Below, one piece after another: positions 56,526 to 64,000 of a stretch of DNA of 64,000 bases. Each line of letters opens with the position of its first letter. Positions within the stretch are counted from its first letter, which is position 1. This DNA is from Strongylocentrotus purpuratus (taxonomy: Eukaryota > Echinodermata > Echinoidea > Camarodonta > Strongylocentrotidae). The notes beneath the pieces are model-generated. The model did not search any database. It was given only the letters and a program-made list of their open reading frames with translations, and was not told where the DNA came from. The position numbers and the translations under genes are program-made. The stretch spans positions 30,932,306 through 30,996,305 of the forward strand of contig NW_022145610.1 in the NCBI RefSeq assembly GCF_000002235.5, written 5' to 3'.

Positions 56526-56949
56526 TAAGAGTCAGGAATGCTGGAATTTTGATCACTATACTTCCAGAGCAAGAAGGTGTGGGACTAAATAATGGCAAGA
56601 TAAGGTCATGCATGAAAGAATTAGTGGAAAGACACATTTACCCTAATAATTTTGTTTTATGATGACTCTTTTCCACATTTTGATTTAATTTTAAGAAATC
56701 AGAGGAAGCTAAGAATGAGATATTACAGCACAGACTAGAATCAAGTAATCATACAAAAGTGTTGTATGGGAACAAACTTGTGCAGTATTCTAATCATGAA
56801 TCTCTCCTTATGCAGGGCAACTCAGTAACACTGTAACAATGTTTTCACTGGGGATCTGTAATGAAAATGTTAAGGTCTTTATACATGACCCCAATGTTTT
56901 GATTTCAAAACTATAGGGGGATCCACTTAAAATCTAGAAGCCCTTAAAG

Positions 56950-57020
56950 TCCATTCGGAGCCACAAGGGCATTACCTCATATACTAAAACACAGAGTTAG
57001 CACCCTTGTGCCTCCAAACA
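56950..57020. repeat. Hairpin-family member, paired arms
   Basis: TCGGAGCCACAAGGGCATTA and GTTAGCACCCTTGTGCCTCC are inverse with a loop of about 25 nt. The G to A change in AAGGG/CAC is matched in both arms, so pairing is kept. Confidence 0.65.
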
Positions 57021-57314
57021 GAGAAAGTGAACTAGAATCCAGTTAGTGTCGATCCCTGCTTGAAGTCTACTCCTCTCCCTTTAAAATAGGGTCAAAAGAC
57101 TCAAAAACTAGAAAAAAAAATTACAGAAATCAAAGTCAAGGACTGAACTAAATGCCAGAAGATGGCTTTTTTCCAGCTACAACAGGCGTCAGAGATGCTT
57201 GTCATCTCGCTCATTCAAGCATGCAGCCATGACAAGATGGTCAGAATATCCCTGACCACAGAGAGAGAGAGAGCGTTAAACCTCTTTCACATACATGTCT
57301 CGGTCAACCATCAG

Positions 57315-57377
57315 GGTTAATAATCGTCATGGAATCCTTGCGCTTCATGTTTCTGAATCTTATGCCTACCTACGCAG
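57315..57377 (+). other. Plus-strand exon candidate
   Basis: ACCATCAG acceptor-like site, 63 nt, then a near-perfect donor TACGCAG|GTAAGTGA. Two frames are open. One begins at an ATG and reads MESLRFMFLNLMPTYA, which resembles a signal peptide; the other reads through RHGILALHVSESYAYLR. No neighbouring plus-strand exon was found. Confidence 0.22.
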
Positions 57378-57431
57378 GTAAGTGAGCACCAATGGGACCT
57401 TTGTTGCTTGAAGTTCCTTTTTTAAATTTTG

Positions 57432-57645
57432 TTATCCCGCCCACTTGGCATTCGTTTTGCCTTTAAGAAATGCAGTGGTCTTTCTTACTCCGTCACGTGT
57501 GAACAGCCCTCTTATAGTGTCAATGACCATTTGAATCTGGCCTTTCTGACCTTGCCCGATTTCTTGGTTGTTGTCCATGAATAAATATACATCCGTATGG
57601 CCTGGGTCAGTTTCCAATTTCTTTGCTTTAAATTGTGGAGGGAAA
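57432..57645 (-). other. Unrecognised minus-strand open frame
   Basis: A roughly 70-codon hydrophilic frame (KLETDPGHTDVYLFMDNNQ ... KTTAFLKGKTNAKWAG, then TAA) with no ATG and only weak acceptor sites (ATTTAAAG). It could be a terminal exon of a gene lying to the right, or chance. Confidence 0.2.
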
Positions 57646-57709
57646 AAAGATGCATTTTCTTGCTTGAAGAGAATATGATGCAGAAGACTAATTGGAACAA
57701 GGTTCAATC

Positions 57710-59256
57710 AACTTATAGAGATACTACTCCACATTTCTAACATAATCTTAATTAACTCTGAAACAAACTGCTTATTGAATTGATTAAGGAAGAAAGAAAT
57801 ACATCACTGAGAATTGAACATTTAAACTTTTGAAAGCATCTTTTCTCTGTTTCTTTTCCTTGTTATTTAGTGTACTGTTCATTTAAAGCTATTCCTCCCT
57901 TAGGCACTCTTTGCTTCTATGTAATTTCTAATATTTCTTTTAACTTTATTTTTACATTAATTGTCTACATATCACGTCATGATTCCTTATTCCTGCTCTC
58001 CCTCTTTCCTGTCATTTTCATCTCCTGTGCACTCCTCATCCTCATTTTCTAATAATATGACACTTAAATATAAATAAGTATCCAGTTTACTTACAACAAT
58101 CACTTTCCAAATTAAGTCAAAAACAGTCAGGAGAGAGAGAAGACTCCAATTTAGAAATTTAGGGTTTTTAGACCGTCTAAATGTTTGTCTTTAGCAGATG
58201 TAAAACTATTCGTTGGACTACAAAATTGCGGTGTCAAACCTTATTCTCATGACCTCTATCTGTTGCAGATATAGTCTATATATCCAAACTCATACAGTAG
58301 ATTTTGTCGTCAAAATTTTTAACCAAAAAAAAAGTACAGATATATATATGACGGATTTGTCTGTTTATAATGACGCCGACGATTTGTAAATAGCTCACTA
58401 GTCAAGCTAGAAGTGTTTGCCATTTGATTTTCATATTGACTTGAAGAACTGGTATTTAAGTAGATTTCCCTTTAAATAACCAAATTCTTATAAGTTTTAT
58501 CCTAGCTATCATTTTGCTAATACTAATTCTTTATTGATATGAAACCCTACAAAATATAACAAATTTCATGAAAATTTTAACCCAATCAGTAGGATAGAAA
58601 TTAAAGGACAGTGTGAGCTTTATTTAATCAATGAATAGATATTGTGTCCAACTTGAGAAAATATAAAAATAACTTTGTTATGTACAGCATAATGCTGACA
58701 AACAACCTCTTTTAAAAGTGTGCAAATTGAAGCTAAGATCACATGGCTTATTCAAAGATAACATTTATTTTTTTAAATGTCATTTCATATTTTTAGCACT
58801 TACATGCCCTGTGTTTTCAGTTTGCACTCTTACTAAATGGATGAAAATTGCTTGAAATCTATCAATTGGGTTTGTACATCAGACTACAGCAAAGGAAACC
58901 GGACGGTCATAGTAGTGCCTTTGGGCAATCATGGAAATCTCAAAATCTTGTCTTTTATTTTCTTCTAGAGCATCAATTCCTGGAATGAGTATATATCTTT
59001 GTCATAATATATCCTAGATCATCTAAAAACATCCGTTGATAAAACCTTGGCTTTAGAAGTAAGAGGCCCTGAAGATTTCATGAGATATTTCTTCAATATG
59101 TCTCTCCTTTCTAAAAGAATTTTTTCAAAATGAATGACGTAAAAATTCATACATATCATCACTCGTAGGAGTAGTATAAAAAAAGTTACATACTGTTGTC
59201 ATTGCCAACCCTATAAGCGTTTAATAACCAAATCTTCAAAATACATTGTTAAAACC
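57710..59256. other. AT-rich noncoding sequence
   Basis: No gene or repeat family recognised. Confidence 0.4.
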
Positions 59257-59509
59257 GGGCATGGTGGCTCAGTCGTTAGAGCGCCCGCCTCATAAACGGA
59301 GGTCGTGGGTTCGAACCCCGGCCGAGTCATACCAAAGACTTATAACAATGGGACCTTTTGCCTTCTAGCTAGGCGCTCAGCATATTAGATTGGAGAAGGG
59401 TAGTAATAACATATTATGTTATGCAGGGCCCGCTGGAAGAACAGTTTCATAACTGAAGTGGCTACCCTGGGTAAATAAAAGTTATTATTATTATTATTAT
59501 TATTATTAT
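59257..59509 (+). mobile_element. Full-length tRNA-derived SINE
   Basis: The head GGGCATGGTGGCTCAGTCGT and GGTTCGAACCCCGGCC are excellent A and B boxes. A roughly 150-bp body ends CCCTGGGTAAATAAAAG followed by about nine TTA repeats. It is the best-preserved SINE here and a different family from 41955-42170. The cloverleaf is not needed for function, so it is not called a tRNA gene. Confidence 0.88.
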
Positions 59510-60224
59510 AAAAGAACAAAATAGCTTTCCATCAGGCTAAACTAAATTCATCCAAATTAGAAGTATATATTTCGGGAAGAAAAGGCTTTGCTCAAATTCC
59601 TGCTTCTAATGTGCACATGATTATCATTTCTTTAGAACTGTTTCTTCTGAAATATATTATGGCCTTTCTCTTCCAAACTATTGTTTCCCACATGCACATG
59701 GACAACTGAGTTACTCATCTCAGTCAGTTCTCTCTTTAAAAGTTCCGCTTCCAACATGCATATGTGTGATCATGGTCCACATCTTTTTTAATTGGTTTCG
59801 ATTGGATATTTGTCTCTTAAACACTTCTGTTTCATGTACACCTATGGCTCACAACATTTATTAATCTTTCTACAAAAAACTTCTACTTTCTTTTTAGCAT
59901 GTGAGTCTCTACTTCACCCTACATGGCAACGATGGCTTGTGTAACTGCCTCACAATCGAAAAGGATGCACATTGTGAATGTGTAATATACTGTGCAGAAT
60001 GTACGCCTTCTAAAGGGAACATTCACATTGCTACTGTATTCAAGTGATTTTTTTTTAAAAGTGGGATTTAAAATTTTGAAATTTCCTTTACTAACGGACA
60101 GAATGCATTTACTATTTTCAAAAATAGTTCTGAAATGGCTTGTGATATTTCGATTCCCATGATCAATTATGATTTTTATAGTAATTGAAATACAGGTTGA
60201 AAACAAATTTCCAAAGACTTAATA
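59510..60224. other. AT-rich noncoding sequence
   Basis: TTCYGCTTCCAACATGCAYATG-type words recur loosely at about 59600, 59680 and 59745. No gene. Confidence 0.35.
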
Positions 60225-60560
60225 TCCTTCTTCTTCTTCTTCTTTTTGTAATAATTATTATCGTCATTATTATTATTAAATATTTGGTGTCACCTGTGCT
60301 TGTGACGTGAGGAGCTAAACTGATTCACTATAACCCTCTGGGCTCTTCGCCCGGTATAACTGATTGGCGGGAGGGGTGCTGGTGGACCACTACACCAGGG
60401 TTTCCCCCTACTCTCATACAAATAATGCAGTGGGTTCTTAACATGCAAGGGTGGTGGCTCTCCTCTACACGGGGCCTTCATTTAATGTCCTATCTGAGGG
60501 ACAGAGTGTTTCCCCCTGTAACATGTAGCCTTCATCTATGAAACAAGGGAGGGGCACGTT
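60225..60560 (-). mobile_element. Retroposon-like repeat with (ATT)/(CTT) tail at the left
   Basis: Read on the minus strand: CCTCAGATAGGACATTAAAT, then CTTGCATGTTAAGAACCCAC and a 3' end leading into AATAATAATAATGACG and a GAA-rich tract. The CATGTTAAGAACCCA-type word is common in invertebrate non-LTR retroposon tails (recollection, unverified). Confidence 0.5.
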
Positions 60561-61735
60561 AACACCACCTGTGAGAGTAGACTAGAATAACTCAATGGGC
60601 TTGTCATTTTTTTAAACATCTAGTATTCTTCATCAGGAGTATAGGGACAGAACAAATTCCTACTTTTAAAAAACGTTCAAGAGAGGTTGTACACCAATCT
60701 GCATATGCAATAGAACATGAGCAAGGCCTGGCTGTGTGGACAGACCTGTAGAGAATGCAAGTCAATAGCCATGCATGTCTGGGGGGTTCAATGAGGCATG
60801 CATTGATTTGCAAATTGCGCAGCTGTTTTCGGACAAATGACAAAAGTTTGCGCAGAACTCCGCCACTCTTCGTGCATGGAGGTGTTCAGACCCTGTGGCA
60901 AGTCACAACAAAACGATTAGAAACGTTTAATTCTACAGCTGCTCGCTAATGAACTAATTTATGATGTAATTCTAATAATTTTGTTGTGCAGACAGTGTAG
61001 TTCAACTAATCATGTTGCAAACTTTAACCCATCTTCTAGTCTACATAGCTGTCCTTGAAAAATGGGTCATTTTTTTAATCAATATCTTTCATATGAAGAA
61101 AAAAAATCAAGTTTAAATGATAAAAAACTTATCTATACTGCAGTATAAATTACTTTTGCTTCTTATATAAGCAGACAATTAATGTCCATATTCCAAGTGA
61201 ACGAAGGGGATTATATTTTTACTGGCATATACACTACCAAAATGAATTCCAAGAAGTCTGAATTTCAAAGAAATACCAAGCCAATGTCGCAAACACATTA
61301 GCATTTTTCACAATGAAAAAATCAATGCTTTAATATGTTTAAAAGCCCATCCATTACTTTAGAGAATAGTTTTCCCTTCTAAAAGCTGAACATTTCAAAC
61401 GGCAGTTATGATTAAAAACAGGCAACCTTGCATAAGCTATACGGTGTATACTTGATGTGATTTTCTGGTAATATTCATTTATACACCCTGGTTAAACGAT
61501 ACTAAAATTGACTAACATTGATGTGGTATTTTCATGATATAAAACTAACCCCAGACCTTGCCTGCAATCCTAAATCCATTAGCAATCTATCATCTATAAA
61601 ATGTTTATTGTGGCTGGCAAGTTGGTGTTGATCTGCAATTATTCATTAAAATTGAGATACTGTCCTTCTCTTAAATCGTTAATTCCCTTAAATCCAAGTT
61701 GATGGATAATGTGGCGATATGTGAAAATAAGCATT
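60561..61735. other. Noncoding sequence
   Basis: No gene or clear repeat. Confidence 0.4.
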
Positions 61736-61739
61736 GGTA

Positions 61740-62470
61740 TAGAAGGGAGAGAGAGGGGAGGAAGGGCAGGGAGGAGACAAACGGACAGAGAAACAGAAAT
61801 ACAGGCAGACAAAGACAGACAGACATACAGACAGACAGACAGAGACAGAGCGAATGTGGGGGTGAAGACATTTAAAGAGAAGGGAGGAAAGATGAAGTGA
61901 TGAGGCATTGGACAGCAAGGGATAAAGAGGGATTTAAAGAGAAGAAAAGAAAGAGAGAAGAGTTGAAGATGGAGAGAGGGAAAGATGGAGATAGAGACAG
62001 AGAGGGATGGAGACACAAAGACACACAGTCAAACAGATGAAAACTGAGAGAATGTGGGGTTGAAGACATTTAAAGAGAAAGGAGGAAAGAGGGAGTGATG
62101 AGACATTGAACTGCAGGGGAGAAAGAGAAGAAAAGAAAGAGAGAAGAGTTGGAGATGGATAGAGGGAAAGATGGAGATAGAGACAGAGAGGGGATGGAGA
62201 CACAAAGACACACAGTCAAACAGATGAAGACAGTGAGAATGTGAAGGTGAAGACATAAACAGAAAGGAGGAGGGGAAGAGGGATTGGTGAGATATAAAAC
62301 TGCAAGGGAGAAAGAGAAGAAAAGAAAGAAAGAAGAGTGGTAGATGGAGAGCAGGAGGGATGAAGAAAAAGAGAGGACAAAGAGAGATAGAGAGTGAGAG
62401 AGGGAGGAAGGAGATGAAGAGAAAAAGAGGGAAAATGTAGAGGGGGGAGATAGAGAGATAAGGGGGTTGT
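61740..62470. repeat. Purine-rich tandem array, about 190-bp units
   Basis: GAATGTGGGGGTGAAGACAT at 61852, GAATGTGGGGTTGAAGACAT at 62050 and GAATGTGAAGGTGAAGACAT at 62237, with a weaker unit near 62425. Each unit also carries AGAGTTGRAGATGGA and ACACAAAGACACACAGTCAA. A (CAGA)n stretch lies at 61805-61850. Confidence 0.85.
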
Positions 62471-63865
62471 CAGGATCAAGAAGTACACTCTAAAAATAAG
62501 TAATTAGAGCATAAGAAAGAGACGAAAATTAGAAACTAAATAGAGCACAAAGAGGAAGGGGAGAAGAACAAGACAAGAAGGAAAGGGGAGAGCAGAGACA
62601 CAGAATTTTATGGCAAAGATGGATGAAATATACATCAAATATTAAAGCAGAATGATGGATGAAGTTCCTGTTAACCAAAAAAGCATTTAGCTAATTTCAA
62701 TGGTGATAAAGTAGTCAAATGTGCCCTAAGAAGTGCTTCATAATCCTAGAATAGACCTTCCAAGATTGCATGAAATGCCAAGGGGGTTATCTTGATGTAG
62801 AAAGACTGAAAGGAACAAAAGAGAATAACTAATAAAGTTTCAGAAAGCCGTAACATATCGCTGAACTTAACCAATGGATATAGTCCTGACAAACATGTGT
62901 TGCAAAAATTCATATTGTTTTCAATGATTTACTTGAATATATAAAAATCATAAGAGTTTATCAATTGGATTTCAAACTGTAAATGGTTGCTCAGGGCTTT
63001 ATTTCATAAAAACTTCAAAACTTTAGGATTAGGATTACACCTGGGTTTTAAGGTAGGGTTAGGTTCAGGTCAAGTGTTGGGAACAGGAGTGAAGTCGGAA
63101 GTTCGCTTAATGTAGGAAATTAATGTCGCAGGACCATGTGACATACACCCCCTGTACACATCTCCTTCATCTCAATAATTTTCAGCCTAATAATAAACAA
63201 CCACCATAATGTGGACTTTCCCTTTAAGACAAGCATTTAACCTTTAATCCCTTTTCTCCATCTCCTATCTTTGGGGCGATAGATGCCCGAAAGATGGCAT
63301 TCGATGGCATCCAATTTCCTCCAAAAGAGACTGATATTAATGGCTTCCTTTTTATTGTTTACAATAAGAGTCAGTTGTTTAGATCGCTCAAATAAACAGT
63401 GCCTGCTCATGGAATAGATAGCTCCGCTCCGGAAAGCATTTCTTACGGTTAATCCCAGAAAAAAGTGGCAACCAGGTATTTAAGTACCCTGAAGTTTAAT
63501 ATTAACAGTGAAATGCCTTGACTTGTGTCTGCATTGGAAATTGGATATGGATTTGAATTTCAGTTTTGGAAATAATTTTGATGCGGAAAATACAAACTTT
63601 CAAATATTTTCAAGCTCTCCCTAGTCCCACCATCAATCGATTATAAGCAATGTAGTTCTAATACATATGATGTATCTAAGCACTTAAAAGATATATATCA
63701 GTCCCCCAGTCATCATATTCAGACATGCCTGCACACAATGTATGCACATTCTCCACACCCTGAGGAGTATTGCAGTCAGACACGTTTTTTTAAACTTATG
63801 CTCACAAACCTGAAGAACTTATCTTAAACTTTTCTGAAATGGCACAATAGTGAGAACATACCCAC
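62471..63865. other. AT-rich noncoding sequence
   Basis: A block at about 62995-63150 (TTAGGATTAGGATTACACCT, GGTAGGGTTAGGTTCAGG) resembles 56100-56200 and may be a diverged dispersed repeat. No gene. Confidence 0.4.
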
Positions 63866-64000
63866 TTAAAGATAAAGTTGAGTTCTGGTCATGCGATTGC
63901 ATTGTGAAAGAAACGTTGTGGAATCGATCAGAAGAAATTGATCATCTAGCATATAAGTATTGGTGTGTACTGCAAGATTCTGGAATCATCAAAATGATAA
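63866..64000. mobile_element. TTAA-family element cut by the window end (subtype B)
   Basis: TTAA then AGATAAAGTTGAGTTCTGG and TCATGCGATTGCATTGTGAA. The intact left end shows what 37625-38180 looked like before its MITE insertion. Confidence 0.88.

Noticed and set aside
59257-59330. Apparent tRNA gene
   Set aside because: Good A and B boxes, but it continues into a SINE body with a TTA-repeat tail, so it is a SINE head.
1-64000. CRISPR arrays, operons, rRNA, virus-like elements
   Set aside because: None found. Tandem arrays here lack repeat-spacer architecture, and no capsid, polymerase or envelope-like frame is visible.

Overview
The window looks like intronic and flanking DNA from a repeat-rich, AT-rich animal genome. 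There is no operon-like packing, no long uninterrupted coding sequence except one 1.4 kb exon, long CT/GA microsatellites joined to poly-C/poly-G runs, tRNA-headed SINEs with (ATT)n tails, and many short palindromic DNA transposons. This texture fits a marine invertebrate, most likely an echinoderm such as a sea urchin. That placement is inference from repeat style, not from a recognised orthologue.

The best-supported gene is on the minus strand. Its first coding exon (49613-50983) encodes 457 residues, has an in-frame stop just before the ATG, and ends in phase 0 at a GTAAGA donor. Inside it is a cysteine cluster followed by an amphipathic helix (LVERIVIKAI, residues 103-112) that matches the spacing of PKA-RII-binding helices of A-kinase anchoring proteins. 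Further exons on the same strand at lower coordinates have clean splice sites: 46963-47083 (phase 0 to 1), 11375-11525 (phase 2 to 0, could encode a membrane-spanning segment) and 2269-2361 (phase 0 to 0). A possible terminal segment lies at 507-641. If these belong to one gene, about 47 kb of the window is its introns, and at least one exon (phase 1 to 2) has not been found. The 51-54 kb region would be its 5' leader and promoter side.

The rest is repeats and possible regulatory islands. From left to right: a SINE and a TA-flanked element near 2 kb; a GAT array at 3.1-3.5 kb; a nested pair of three-base-duplication (Harbinger-like) elements at 7.1-8.1 kb; a 76-bp tandem array at 9.0-9.7 kb; CT/GA domains at 11, 16, 17.4-19.3, 26.5, 33, 36, 54-55 and 62 kb; a 123-bp satellite-like array at 20.5-22.1 kb; a family of TTAA-flanked palindromic elements (at least six near-complete copies, one cut by the window end, several fragments); and a dispersed short hairpin repeat with about 30 arms. 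Islands of higher-complexity, higher-GC sequence with homeodomain, GATA, Sox or octamer-like words at about 5.8, 27.8, 29.3, 30.1, 34.7, 35.7, 43.6 and 53.6 kb are candidate cis-regulatory modules. No virus-like element, functional tRNA, rRNA or CRISPR array was seen.
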